A stretch of 64,000 nucleotides of DNA, taken from the NCBI GenBank assembly GCA_016713785.1, contig JADJOM010000003.1:744001-808000 (forward strand), in the 5' to 3' direction. Under the pieces are notes generated by a model. The model saw only the letters and a program-made list of their open reading frames with translations. It was not told where the DNA came from and searched no databases. The translations under genes were made by a program, and so were the position numbers. This DNA comes from Gemmatimonadota bacterium. Lineage in GTDB: Bacteria > Gemmatimonadota > Gemmatimonadetes > Gemmatimonadales > GWC2-71-9. Below are positions 9,448 through 19,295 of this stretch, piece after piece; position 1 is the stretch's first letter, and every line of letters begins with the position of its first letter.

Positions 9448-10539
9448 ATGACCGATCGCCCCGCGTTTGTGTTGCTCGAGGATGGCACCTGGTACCCCGG
9501 GACCTCGAGCCGCCCGCTCGAGGCGGCCTACGGCGAGGTGGTCTTCACCACCAACCTGAGCGGGTACCAGGAGGTCTTCACCGACCCCAGCTACCTCGGG
9601 CAGATCGTGGTGATGACGGCCCCGATGATCGGGAACTACGGGGTGAACCTCGAGGACATGGAATCGGCCGGCCCCAAGGTGGCCGGCGTGGTGGTCCGCG
9701 AGATGGCGCGCCGCATGTCCAACTGGCGGGCCACCTCCTCCCTCGACGACTGGCTGGCCACCGCCCGGATTCCGGTGCTCGAGAACATCGATACCCGGCG
9801 GCTCACCCGGCACATCCGCGAGCGCGGCGCGATGCGGGGCGTGATCGCGGAGGGGCGGGAGCCCTCGCCCCAGCTCACGTTGAGCCTGATGGAGTCGCCC
9901 TCGATGGAGGGGCTCGACCTCGCCACGCGCGCCACCACCGAGGGGCGCTGGTCCGACGGGAAGTCCGGACCCCACATCGTGGCCTATGACTACGGTATGA
10001 AGCGGAACATCGTCCGCATGCTGGTGGCGCAGGGGTGCCGGGTGACCGTGGTCCCCGCGACCACCCCTGCGGCGGCGGTCCGCGAGCTGCAGCCGGACGG
10101 GCTCTTCCTCTCCAATGGCCCGGGCGACCCGGCCGCGGTCGGGTACGCCATCAAGAACATCCAGGAGCTGACCCAGGCCGGGATCCCGACGTTCGGGATC
10201 TGTCTGGGGCACCAGCTGCTGGGGCTCGCCTTCGGTGGCCGCACGGTCAAACTCCCCTATGGCCACCGCGGCGGCAATCACCCGGTCCGCGATCTCAAGA
10301 CCGGGCAAGTACTTATCACCTCGCAGAACCACGGATTCGCGGTCGAGGGGGAGGACCGCGGCGTTCCGGGGGCCCCCGGACTCGAGGTGACCCACATCAA
10401 TCTGAACGACCAGACGGTGGAAGGCATTCGCCACAAAGAACTTCCGGTCTTTGCGGTGCAATACCACCCGGAAGCCTCTCCGGGACCCCACGACGCCTAC
10501 CCCCACTTCCAGGAATTCCTCCGCCTGGTGGGCCGCTGA
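9448..10539 (+). CDS. carA: Carbamoyl-phosphate synthase, small (glutaminase) subunit
   Basis: CarA hydrolyses glutamine and passes ammonia to CarB for carbamoyl phosphate, used in arginine and pyrimidine synthesis. The 363-residue product has the CarA-specific N-domain (GYQEVFTDPSYLGQIV, ENIDTRRLTRHIR). Its class I glutaminase domain has the nucleophile in GICLGHQ and the His-Glu pair in QYHPEASPGPHD. The ATG at 9448 is preferred to the longer frame, which begins within secG. carB is not in this window, so the two subunits are not adjacent downstream here. Confidence 0.95.
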   Translation: MTDRPAFVLLEDGTWYPGTSSRPLEAAYGEVVFTTNLSGYQEVFTDPSYLGQIVVMTAPMIGNYGVNLEDMESAGPKVAGVVVREMARRMSNWRATSSLDDWLATARIPVLENIDTRRLTRHIRERGAMRGVIAEGREPSPQLTLSLMESPSMEGLDLATRATTEGRWSDGKSGPHIVAYDYGMKRNIVRMLVAQGCRVTVVPATTPAAAVRELQPDGLFLSNGPGDPAAVGYAIKNIQELTQAGIPTFGICLGHQLLGLAFGGRTVKLPYGHRGGNHPVRDLKTGQVLITSQNHGFAVEGEDRGVPGAPGLEVTHINLNDQTVEGIRHKELPVFAVQYHPEASPGPHDAYPHFQEFLRLVGR

Positions 10540-10562
10540 ACCCCTCGACGTGGGCCAAGCCC

Positions 10563-10591
10563 TTGACAGTCAACGGGTAAGGCCCTAGAGT
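10563..10591 (+). promoter_or_regulatory. Strong sigma-70-type promoter of the HU gene
   Basis: TTGACA at 10563-10568, a perfect -35 box, is followed after 17 bases by TAGAGT at 10586-10591. The predicted leader is about 50 bases and includes a CCGGCG...CGCCGG hairpin and a GGGGGAAAG ribosome site. Confidence 0.75.
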
Positions 10592-10649
10592 CTCAAGCAT
10601 TCCGGCGCGTCCTTCGGGGGCGCCGGGCGCGAAGACCCCCGGGGGAAAG

Positions 10650-10988
10650 ATGACCAAGGCTGATCTTGTCGAACGGGTGACTGAGTCGATTGCCCGCACT
10701 GCTGGTCCGATGATCTCGAAGAAGGACTGTGCGCGGGTGGTGGATGCGTTCCTTGACGCGGTCAAGGAAGCGCTTAAGAACCAGCACAACATCGAGGTAC
10801 GCGGCTTCGGCACCTTCAAGATTCGGCGCCGCAAGACCCGCATGGCCCGGAATCCCCGCACCGGCGATCCGGTGGAAGTGGCGGCCCGGCCGGTCCCTGT
10901 CTTCAAGCCCAGCAAGGAGTTGCGCGCGCTGGTGGCGGACGAACCGCTGCCCGCCGACGCCGGGGATGACAGCGACGATCTCGATTGA
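10650..10988 (+). CDS. HU/IHF-family DNA-binding protein
   Basis: This small nucleoid protein bends DNA and helps to compact the chromosome. The 112-residue product has the family's helical dimer half (TKADLVERVTESIA) and the beta-arm signature GFGTFKIRRRKTRMARNPRTG. After the ninety-residue core there is an acidic tail ending DDSDDLD that most HU proteins lack. It has its own consensus-like promoter and a downstream GC hairpin, so it is probably a single-gene unit with high expression. HU or IHF-like identity cannot be separated further. Confidence 0.92.
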   Translation: MTKADLVERVTESIARTAGPMISKKDCARVVDAFLDAVKEALKNQHNIEVRGFGTFKIRRRKTRMARNPRTGDPVEVAARPVPVFKPSKELRALVADEPLPADAGDDSDDLD

Positions 10989-11020
10989 GCCATGGTCGGG
11001 CGACGGGCCGGTCGTTCCAT

Positions 11021-11043
11021 GGGGCGGGTCGTTGACCCGCCCC
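11021..11043 (+). terminator. Hairpin after the HU gene, no T-tract
   Basis: GGGGCGGGTC and GACCCGCCCC form a perfect 10-bp stem with a three-base loop 32 bases after the HU stop. No T-run follows, so termination is inferred from strength and position only. Confidence 0.5.
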
Positions 11044-11068
11044 AACGCGTCTAACCCCCTCGCAGCAC

Positions 11069-11074
11069 TATCTT
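11069..11074 (+). promoter_or_regulatory. -10 box for a leaderless moaD transcript
   Basis: TATCTT ends seven bases before the ATG at 11082, the spacing expected if the mRNA starts at or next to the start codon. No ribosome site is visible and no good -35 box stands at the right distance. Confidence 0.45.
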
Positions 11075-11081
11075 TGTGGGC

Positions 11082-11327
11082 ATGACCATCCGGGTGCTCC
11101 TGTTTGCGGCCTACCGCGACCTTGCCGGGACCGATGTCGTCGAGCTGCCGCTCGAGGCGCCGAGCACGGTCGGCGCCGTCCTCGAACAGCTGCGCAGCGC
11201 CCTTCCGCAGGCCCGGGCACTTCCTCCGCGCCCCCTGGTGGCCGTCAACCAGGTGCACGCCCGGCTCCACACGCCGGTGCGCGCCGGGGACGAAGTGGCG
11301 GTGCTGCCGCCCCTGGCCGGTGGCTAG
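11082..11327 (+). CDS. moaD: Molybdopterin synthase sulfur carrier subunit MoaD
   Basis: MoaD is the ubiquitin-fold sulfur carrier of molybdopterin synthase. The 81-residue product ends in the required Gly-Gly (PPLAGG), whose C-terminus is thiocarboxylated and delivers sulfur to precursor Z inside MoaE. ATG at 11082 is chosen over a GTG two codons earlier because a -10 box sits exactly where a leaderless message would need it. moaE follows after three bases. Confidence 0.9.
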   Translation: MTIRVLLFAAYRDLAGTDVVELPLEAPSTVGAVLEQLRSALPQARALPPRPLVAVNQVHARLHTPVRAGDEVAVLPPLAGG

Positions 11328-11330
11328 CCC

Positions 11331-11771
11331 GTGAGTACCGTCCTGACCGAGGCCGCGATCACGCTCGAGCCCCTGATCCGTGCCGTCGCGGCAGATGACC
11401 GGGGCGGGATCGCCAGCTTCCTCGGCCTGGTGCGCAATCATCAGGATGGGCGGCCGGTGCTTCGGCTGGAGTACTCCGCCTACGGGCCGATGGTGGAGGC
11501 CGAGACCGCGCGCATCGTCGCCGAGGCAGAGGCGCACTGGCCGGCACGGGTCGCGGTGCAGCACCGGGTGGGGGCCCTGGCGATCGGCGAGGTGGCGGTG
11601 GCGGTGGTGGCCGCCAGCGCGCACCGGGCGCCGGCCTTCGAGGCCTGCCGCTACGTGATCGAGGAGCTCAAGCGCCGCGTCCCGGTGTGGAAGCAGGAGT
11701 TCTACGCCGACGGCAGCGTGGTGTGGGTGGATCCGACGGCGGCGCCGGCCCCGCAGGGGGCGGACGCGTGA
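11331..11771 (+). CDS. moaE: Molybdopterin synthase catalytic subunit MoaE
   Basis: MoaE is the large subunit that converts cyclic pyranopterin monophosphate to molybdopterin using sulfur from MoaD. The 146-residue protein has the family landmarks: GGIASFLGLVRN near the start, the H-R-x-G region (VQHRVGALAIGE) and the conserved KRRVPVWKQE segment with the catalytic lysine. Its GTG start lies three bases after moaD, and its TGA overlaps the moaA ATG, so the three moa genes form one operon. Confidence 0.93.
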   Translation: MSTVLTEAAITLEPLIRAVAADDRGGIASFLGLVRNHQDGRPVLRLEYSAYGPMVEAETARIVAEAEAHWPARVAVQHRVGALAIGEVAVAVVAASAHRAPAFEACRYVIEELKRRVPVWKQEFYADGSVVWVDPTAAPAPQGADA

Positions 11772-12805
11772 TGGCCTCCCTGCCCACCGATCGCTTCGGT
11801 CGGCCGCTCCGCAGCCTGCGGATCTCGGTGACCGACCGGTGCAACATGCGGTGCAACTACTGCATGCCCGAGCCGGAATACGTCTGGCTGCCGCGTGGTT
11901 CGATCCTCACCTTCGAGGAGGTGAACCGGCTGGCGGCGTTGTTCGTGGAGCAGGGGGTGACCCGCCTGCGGCTGACGGGTGGGGAGCCGTTGCTCCGCCA
12001 GGACCTCCCGACACTGGTCGCCCTGCTGTCGCGGACCCCCGGGGTGACCGACCTCTCGCTCACCACCAACGGGACCCTGCTGGCGGAGTCGGCGGCTGGG
12101 CTCCGGGCCGCAGGGCTGGGCCGGGTGACGGTGAGCCTCGATACCCTGGTGCCGGCGCGGCTCGAGGCGCTGGCGCGGTCGCGGCAGCACGGCGAGATCC
12201 TGGCCGGGATCCGCGCCGCCGGGGCCGCCGGCTTCACCGGCACCAAGCTGAATACGGTGGTCATCCGGGGCTTCAACGATGACGAACTCGCCGACCTGAT
12301 CGAGTTCGGCCGGGCGGAGCGGTGCGAGGTGCGCTTCATCGAGTACATGGACGTCGGTGGGGCCAACGGGTGGCGGCAGGACAGTGTCGTCTCCCGCCGG
12401 GAGATGCTCGATCGGCTGGGGCGCCGCTACGGCCCGATCGTGCCGCGGCCCGGGTCGGAGGCGGGCTGGGCGCCGGCCGACCGGTTCCAGCTGCCCGACG
12501 GGACGGTGTTCGGCATCATCGCCTCGACCACCGAGCCGTTCTGCCGCACCTGCGACCGGGGGCGGCTGACCGCCGACGGCCACTTTCTCCTGTGTCTCTA
12601 CGCCGAGCACGGCGTGAACCTCCTGGCGCCGCTCCGGGAGGGCGCCACGGACGAGGAACTCCGCACCCTGCTGCGCCAGGCCTGGACGGCGCGGGAGGAC
12701 CGGGGCGCGGAGCGCCGCGCCGCCCTCCCCGACCGTGGCGCGCTCTACCAGCTGCAGACGCTCCGCGCCGATCCGCGCAAGGAAATGCACACCCGCGGCG
12801 GCTGA
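11771..12805 (+). CDS. moaA: GTP 3',8-cyclase MoaA (radical SAM)
   Basis: MoaA performs the first step of molybdenum cofactor synthesis on GTP. The 344-residue product has the N-terminal radical-SAM triad C24, C28, C31 in TDRCNMRCNYCMP, the SAM-site TGGEPLLR, and the second C-terminal 4Fe-4S site (FCRTC and a third Cys after 13 residues). It ends in Gly-Gly, as active MoaA proteins do. Overlap with moaE supports co-translation. moaC, needed next in the pathway, is not in the window. Confidence 0.95.
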   Translation: MASLPTDRFGRPLRSLRISVTDRCNMRCNYCMPEPEYVWLPRGSILTFEEVNRLAALFVEQGVTRLRLTGGEPLLRQDLPTLVALLSRTPGVTDLSLTTNGTLLAESAAGLRAAGLGRVTVSLDTLVPARLEALARSRQHGEILAGIRAAGAAGFTGTKLNTVVIRGFNDDELADLIEFGRAERCEVRFIEYMDVGGANGWRQDSVVSRREMLDRLGRRYGPIVPRPGSEAGWAPADRFQLPDGTVFGIIASTTEPFCRTCDRGRLTADGHFLLCLYAEHGVNLLAPLREGATDEELRTLLRQAWTAREDRGAERRAALPDRGALYQLQTLRADPRKEMHTRGG

Positions 12806-12834
12806 ACGCCCGCCGCCCTCACCGACCGGGACCC

Positions 12835-13551
12835 ATGGCCCTGCACATCGCCCTGATCGAACCGCGCATTCCGCCCAACACCGGCAACATCGCGCGGCTG
12901 TGCGCCGCGACCGACACGCCCCTCCACCTCATCGAGCCGCTGGGCTTCAGCCTCGACGCGCGCGAGGTGCAGCGGGCCGGCCTCGACTACTGGGACCGGG
13001 TGGACCTGTGGCTGCACCCCAACTGGTTCCGCTTCCGGGACGCGATCAGTCGTGACCGCTGCCTGTACTTCTCGGCCAAGGCGGACCGCGACTACACCGA
13101 GGCGCCGTTCCAGGCCAACAGCGTGCTGGTCTTCGGGAACGAGGCGGAGGGCATGCCCGACAAGATCATCGAGAAGCACCCGGAGCGCTGCTTCCGGATC
13201 CCGATGCCGGGCGGGGGGCGGAACCTCAACCTGTCGAACGCGGTGAGCGTGGTGCTGTACGAGGCGATGCGTCAGCTCGGGCTGGGCGAGGGTCCGCCCC
13301 CGCCACCACCCGCGCCGTCGGGCGACGACGAGTTCGAGGACGATGACCTGCCGCAGCCGGCGAGCAACGAGAACGCGATGTTGCGCCCCGGGCGCGCCAC
13401 CGGGCACGCCCCGGGGCGGGGCCCGCGGCCGCCCCGCCCGGCGGGCGGGCCGCCCGCGGGTGGTCGGGCCGGGGCGGGGGCCGGGGCCGGCAAGGGCCGG
13501 CGGCGGGGGCGCGGCGGGCGCGGCAGACCGCCGAAGGGCGGCGGGCGATGA
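12835..13551 (+). CDS. tRNA (cytidine/uridine-2'-O-)-methyltransferase TrmL-like, with long disordered tail
   Basis: The first 150 residues are a complete small SPOUT methylase of the TrmL type, which methylates the wobble ribose (position 34) of certain tRNAs. Visible motifs are PPNTGNIARLCAAT, FGNEAEGMP and the knot segment IPMPGGGRNLNLSNAVS. TrmL proteins usually stop there. Here about 86 further residues follow: a proline run, an acidic patch (DDEFEDDD) and a tail dominated by Gly, Arg, Pro and Ala with RGRGGRGRP. The tail looks like an RNA-binding RGG region; that role is inferred. ATG at 12835 is the only start giving a normal N-terminus. Confidence 0.85.
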   Translation: MALHIALIEPRIPPNTGNIARLCAATDTPLHLIEPLGFSLDAREVQRAGLDYWDRVDLWLHPNWFRFRDAISRDRCLYFSAKADRDYTEAPFQANSVLVFGNEAEGMPDKIIEKHPERCFRIPMPGGGRNLNLSNAVSVVLYEAMRQLGLGEGPPPPPPAPSGDDEFEDDDLPQPASNENAMLRPGRATGHAPGRGPRPPRPAGGPPAGGRAGAGAGAGKGRRRGRGGRGRPPKGGGR

Positions 13552-13563
13552 GCCCGCCGGCCT

Positions 13564-13592
13564 TTGCCCGGCCATGGCGGTTGCAGTAACTT
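13564..13592 (+). promoter_or_regulatory. Promoter of the mdh-sdhCAB operon
   Basis: TTGCCC at 13564-13569 and TAACTT at 13587-13592 are 17 bases apart. The leader to the mdh ATG would be about 64 bases. Confidence 0.5.
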
Positions 13593-13662
13593 TACGCGCC
13601 TCGCCGGGCCGGCGTCCCGCCGGGCCCACCCCGGGGCCTCACTTCCTCCCGAAACCGAACCT

Positions 13663-14598
13663 ATGTTCAGCAAGATTACCGTCGTGGGCGCCGGCAACGT
13701 GGGCGCGACCGCCGCGCAGCGCGTGGCGGAGAAGCACCTGGCGCGCACCGTCGTGATGGTCGACGTGGTCGAGGGAGTGCCGCAGGGGAAGGGCCTCGAC
13801 CAGTGGCAGTCGGCGCCGATCGAGGGCTTTGACAGCCGGGTCATCGGCAGCAGCGGCTACGACGCCGCGGCCGGCTCGGAGCTGTTCATCGTCACCGCGG
13901 GCATCGCCCGGAAGCCGGGCATGAGCCGGGACGACCTGGTCAAGACCAACGCCGGCATCGTGTCGTCGGTGGCCCGGGAGATCGCGCGGGTGGCGCCCCG
14001 GAGCATCATCATCGTGGTGTCCAACCCGCTCGACGTCATGTGCTACGTCGCCATGCAGGCCAGCGGCTTCCCGCGCGAGCGGGTGATCGGCATGGCGGGC
14101 GTGCTGGACACCGCGCGGTACCGCGCCTTCCTGGCGGAGGCGATGGACGTGTCGGTGGAGGACATCCAGGCCATGGTCCTCGGCGGCCACGGCGACACCA
14201 TGGTCCCCCTGGTCTCCTACACCACGGTCTCGGGCATCCCCGTGACGCAGCTGCTGGCCAAGGACAAGCTCGAGGCGATCGTGCAGCGCACCCGGAATGG
14301 CGGCGCCGAGATCGTGAACTTCCTCAAGACCGGCTCCGCCTACTACGCGCCGAGCGCCGCGGCGGTGCAGATGGCGGAAGCGATCGTGCTGGACAAGAAG
14401 CGCATCCTGCCCTGCGCGGCGTGGCTCACCGGGGAGTACGGCCTGCGCGACGTCTTCTGCGGGGTGCCCTGCAAGCTCGGGCGGAACGGGCTGGAGGCCA
14501 TCATCGAGGTGACCCTCACGGCGGAGGAGCGGAGCGCGCTCCACCAGAGCGCCGCCGCGGTGGCGGACACGATGAAGACCGTGGGCGGGGCGAGCTGA
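13663..14598 (+). CDS. mdh: Malate dehydrogenase (LDH-like type)
   Basis: Mdh oxidises malate to oxaloacetate with NAD in the TCA cycle. The 311-residue protein begins with a Rossmann loop (VVGAGNVGAT). It has the acidic NAD-selective residue in VMVDVVEG, the substrate-arginine loop IARKPGMSRDDL and the catalytic H176 in GGHGDTMVP. The arginine in the active-site loop favours malate over lactate. It is the first gene of an operon with sdhC, sdhA and sdhB and overlaps the sdhC start by one base, which links two consecutive TCA enzymes. ATG at 13663 is the family start. Confidence 0.95.
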   Translation: MFSKITVVGAGNVGATAAQRVAEKHLARTVVMVDVVEGVPQGKGLDQWQSAPIEGFDSRVIGSSGYDAAAGSELFIVTAGIARKPGMSRDDLVKTNAGIVSSVAREIARVAPRSIIIVVSNPLDVMCYVAMQASGFPRERVIGMAGVLDTARYRAFLAEAMDVSVEDIQAMVLGGHGDTMVPLVSYTTVSGIPVTQLLAKDKLEAIVQRTRNGGAEIVNFLKTGSAYYAPSAAAVQMAEAIVLDKKRILPCAAWLTGEYGLRDVFCGVPCKLGRNGLEAIIEVTLTAEERSALHQSAAAVADTMKTVGGAS

Positions 14599-15257
14599 TG
14601 GATCGCTTCAGGGTCTACTTCCGCTCCACGGTGGGCCGGAAGGCCATCATGGGGATCACCGGCACGATCCTGGCGCTCTTCGCCGTCCAGCATGTCCTGG
14701 GCAACCTGCTCATCTACCAGAGCTCGATCAACCTCAACCGGTATGCGCTGTTCCTCAAGGACAAGCCGGGCATCCTGTGGCCGGCGCGCATCGTGCTCCT
14801 CGTCTCGGTGCTGCTGCACATCGTCACCGCGCTGCAGCTCATCCTGCGCAGCCGCGCCGCACGCCCCGTTCCCTACGCGCGGCAGGTGCCGCAGGCCTCG
14901 ACCCTCGCGGGGCGGACCATCCGGTTCAGCGGCGCCTTCCTGCTCTTCTTCATCGTGTTCCACATCCTGCACCTGACCACCGGCACGATCCTGCCCGAGA
15001 CCCACCTGCCGATGGACGTGTTCGGCAACGTGGTGCGCGGCTTCCGGGTCTGGTGGGTGAGCGCCATCTACCTCGTGGCCATGATCTGCCTGGCGCTCCA
15101 CCTGTACCACGGGTTGTGGGCCAGCCCGCGCACCCTCGGCCTCGAACCGCCCTACGCCCCCAAGCACCAGCCGCTGCCGCAGATCGTCGCGCTGCTGGTG
15201 TGGCTCGGGTTCACCTCCATCCCGGTGGCCGTGCTCCTCGGCTACCTGCACCAGTAG
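14598..15257 (+). CDS. sdhC: Succinate dehydrogenase cytochrome b subunit (di-haem type)
   Basis: This 219-residue membrane anchor binds quinone and haem for complex II. Five hydrophobic helices are visible. Histidines H32, H74, H122 or H125, and H168 or H171 lie in four of them, the pattern expected for two b haems in a single fused anchor (B-type, as in Bacillus or Bacteroidetes). No separate sdhD is present, which fits this type. B-type enzymes work with menaquinone, in agreement with mqnEAC in the window. The ATG overlaps the mdh stop. Confidence 0.9.
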   Translation: MDRFRVYFRSTVGRKAIMGITGTILALFAVQHVLGNLLIYQSSINLNRYALFLKDKPGILWPARIVLLVSVLLHIVTALQLILRSRAARPVPYARQVPQASTLAGRTIRFSGAFLLFFIVFHILHLTTGTILPETHLPMDVFGNVVRGFRVWWVSAIYLVAMICLALHLYHGLWASPRTLGLEPPYAPKHQPLPQIVALLVWLGFTSIPVAVLLGYLHQ

Positions 15258-15260
15258 GGG

Positions 15261-17180
<1,920 letters not shown>

Positions 17181-17182
17181 CC

Positions 17183-17956
17183 ATGAACCTGACACTCTTC
17201 GTGTGGCGGCAGGCGTCGGGCACGGCCGCGGGGCAGCTGGTGCGCTACGAGGCGCCCGACGTAAGTCCGGACATGTCGTTCCTCGAGATGCTCGACGTGG
17301 TCAACGAGCGCCTGACCGGGAAGGGCGAGCAGCCCATCGCCTTCGACCACGACTGCCGCGAGGGGATCTGCGGATCCTGCGGGCTGATGATCAACGGCGT
17401 GGCCCATGGGCCCATGAAGGGCACCGCCACCTGCCAGCTCCACATGCGGAGCTTCAAGGACGGGGACACCATCTACGTCGAGCCCTGGCGGGCGCGGGCG
17501 TTCCCGGTCCTCAAGGACCTGGTGGTGGACCGGAGCGCCTTCGACCGGATCGTCGCGGCGGGCGGCTTCGTCGGCGTCTCGACCGGCTCCGCGCCCGACG
17601 GCAATGCCATCCCGGTGCCCAAGGCCGACGCGGACATGGCGATGGATGCCGCCGCCTGCATCGGGTGCGGCGCCTGCGTCGCCGCGTGCCCCAACGCCTC
17701 CGCGATGCTCTTCACCGCCGCCAAGGTGGGGCACCTCCGCATGCTCCCCCAGGGCCAGCCGGAGCGCCACCGGCGCGCGCTCAGCATGGAGGCCCAGATG
17801 GAGGCGGAGGGCTTCGGCGGGTGCACCTGGCACGGCGAGTGCCAGGAGGCCTGCCCCAAGGGGATCTCGGTGGACTGGATCACCCGGCTCTATCGCGACT
17901 ATATCACCGCCACGGTGCTGCAGCGCGAGGAATCCACCGCCTCCGCCGCCCTCTGA
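17183..17956 (+). CDS. sdhB: Succinate dehydrogenase iron-sulfur subunit
   Basis: SdhB carries electrons from the flavin to the quinone site. The 257-residue product has all three cluster sites: the 2Fe-2S ligands in CREGICGSC plus a later Cys, the 4Fe-4S motif CIGCGACVAACP, and the third-cluster motif CTWHGECQEACP. ATG at 17183 is used; a GTG at 17177 overlapping the sdhA stop is an alternative. It is the last gene of mdh-sdhCAB and is followed by a strong two-part hairpin. Confidence 0.95.
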   Translation: MNLTLFVWRQASGTAAGQLVRYEAPDVSPDMSFLEMLDVVNERLTGKGEQPIAFDHDCREGICGSCGLMINGVAHGPMKGTATCQLHMRSFKDGDTIYVEPWRARAFPVLKDLVVDRSAFDRIVAAGGFVGVSTGSAPDGNAIPVPKADADMAMDAAACIGCGACVAACPNASAMLFTAAKVGHLRMLPQGQPERHRRALSMEAQMEAEGFGGCTWHGECQEACPKGISVDWITRLYRDYITATVLQREESTASAAL

Positions 17957-17978
17957 CGCCGTCACGCTGTGTGATGCC

Positions 17979-18015
17979 GCGCGGCCCGGTCGTCACCCCT
18001 GACGCCGGGCCGCGC
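17979..18015 (+). terminator. Two-part GC hairpin after the sdh operon
   Basis: GCGCGGCCCGG (17979-17989) pairs perfectly with CCGGGCCGCGC (18005-18015). The enclosed bases add a second stem, CGTCA/TGACG, around CCCC. It starts 23 bases after sdhB. There is no T-tract. The same architecture follows fabF at 53262-53296, which supports a shared end-of-operon role. Confidence 0.55.
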
Positions 18016-18044
18016 CGCTCTCCCCCTCATCCCCCGACACCCTG

Positions 18045-19295
18045 ATGCAACGTGCCGTGCCGGCCGGGCTTGCCGCAGTGCTGTGGACGGGTGCCCTGGC
18101 GCCCCTCGCGGGCCAGTCCGCGACCGGTGTGCACCTGATGGGACTCGGGATCGCCAGCGTGACCCGGGTGGACCCGGTGCCCGGCGGCGGCCGCCTCACC
18201 GAGGGCCGCCTGGTGCAGCCGCTGCTCATGGCTCATGCCACACTGCTGGGTGGCCGGCTGCGGGCCCTTGGCACCCTCGATCTCGAGGGCTGGACCATGC
18301 CCGGCGGCGAGCTGACGCCCGGCGGCTGGGGCGAGGGCTTCAACGACCGGCGCCATCCGCACACCTACGCCCACGAGCTGATGGTCTCCGCCGTCGACAT
18401 TCTGGGGCGGCACGACGGGGCGGCGCGGCTCTCCGTGAGCGTGGGGAAGGGGTTCGCCCCCTTCGGCTCCGATGACCCGATGAGCCGCCCCACCCTGCGG
18501 TACCCGGTCAATCATCACCTGGCGCAGGTGCTGGAGCGGGCCGTGGCCATCGCCGGGGTCCGGGCCGGGCCCGTCCTCCTGGAGGGCGCACTCTTCAACG
18601 GCGACGAACCGGAACGCCCGGGACAGTGGCCCAAGTGGGACCGGTTCGGGGATTCCTGGTCGGCGCGGCTCACGCTGCTCGCCACGCCGTGGCTGGAGCT
18701 GTCCGCCTCGCGGGCCAAGGTGCACTCGCCGGAGCACCGGCCGGGCGCCGGTACCGACGCATGGAAGTGGCATGCCGCCGCCCGTGTCAGCCGGGAAGCC
18801 GGCGGGGGCCGTCTGTATGCGCTGGCGGAGTGGGCCCGCACCGAGGAGGCGGACGGGTTCTTCGTGTTCCGCACGGTGCTGGCGGAGGCGGAGTGGCGGA
18901 GGGGCCCGCACCGGCCCTACTACCGCTTCGAGCGGAGCGACCGGCCCGAGGACCTGCGCGAGCTCGACCTGTTCCGGTCGGTCCGGCCGCACCTGGAGAA
19001 CGCCATCCTCGGCACCACCAGGTTTACCCTGCACACGCTGGGCTACGGGTTCGAGCGCCGCGCCGGCCTGGGGCAGCTCGCGCTCCAGCCCTTCGTGGAA
19101 GCGACCTTCGGCCGGGCGCAGCCGACCATGGGGGGCGTGCTGACCCCCGAGATCCTGTACGGCACGAGCCGCGTCCGCGCAGTGACCGCGGGGCTCCGGC
19201 TGAGCTGGGGTCTCGAAGGTCACCGGATGGGGCGCTATGGCGGGCTGCTGGAACCATCCACCAGTCACCCAATGGAGGCGGGACATGGGCATTGA
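18045..19295 (+). CDS. Predicted outer-membrane beta-barrel protein of unknown function
   Basis: I do not recognise a named family. The 416-residue product starts with a signal peptide (a hydrophobic stretch to about residue 23, LAPLAGQS) and then shows alternating hydrophobic-polar strands with many aromatic residues and short turns, as in outer-membrane barrels. A segment around LTPGGWGEGFNDRRHPHTYAHE is rich in His and charged residues. The tail ends SHPMEAGHGH and could bind metal, which is speculation. The last 11 bases overlap the start of the lipoprotein gene, so the two are probably made together. Confidence 0.6.
   Translation: MQRAVPAGLAAVLWTGALAPLAGQSATGVHLMGLGIASVTRVDPVPGGGRLTEGRLVQPLLMAHATLLGGRLRALGTLDLEGWTMPGGELTPGGWGEGFNDRRHPHTYAHELMVSAVDILGRHDGAARLSVSVGKGFAPFGSDDPMSRPTLRYPVNHHLAQVLERAVAIAGVRAGPVLLEGALFNGDEPERPGQWPKWDRFGDSWSARLTLLATPWLELSASRAKVHSPEHRPGAGTDAWKWHAAARVSREAGGGRLYALAEWARTEEADGFFVFRTVLAEAEWRRGPHRPYYRFERSDRPEDLRELDLFRSVRPHLENAILGTTRFTLHTLGYGFERRAGLGQLALQPFVEATFGRAQPTMGGVLTPEILYGTSRVRAVTAGLRLSWGLEGHRMGRYGGLLEPSTSHPMEAGHGH

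Noticed and set aside
9448..10650. Search for carB or an arginine/pyrimidine attenuator around carA
   Set aside because: HU follows carA directly with its own promoter. No leader peptide or pyrimidine-type attenuator could be seen upstream.
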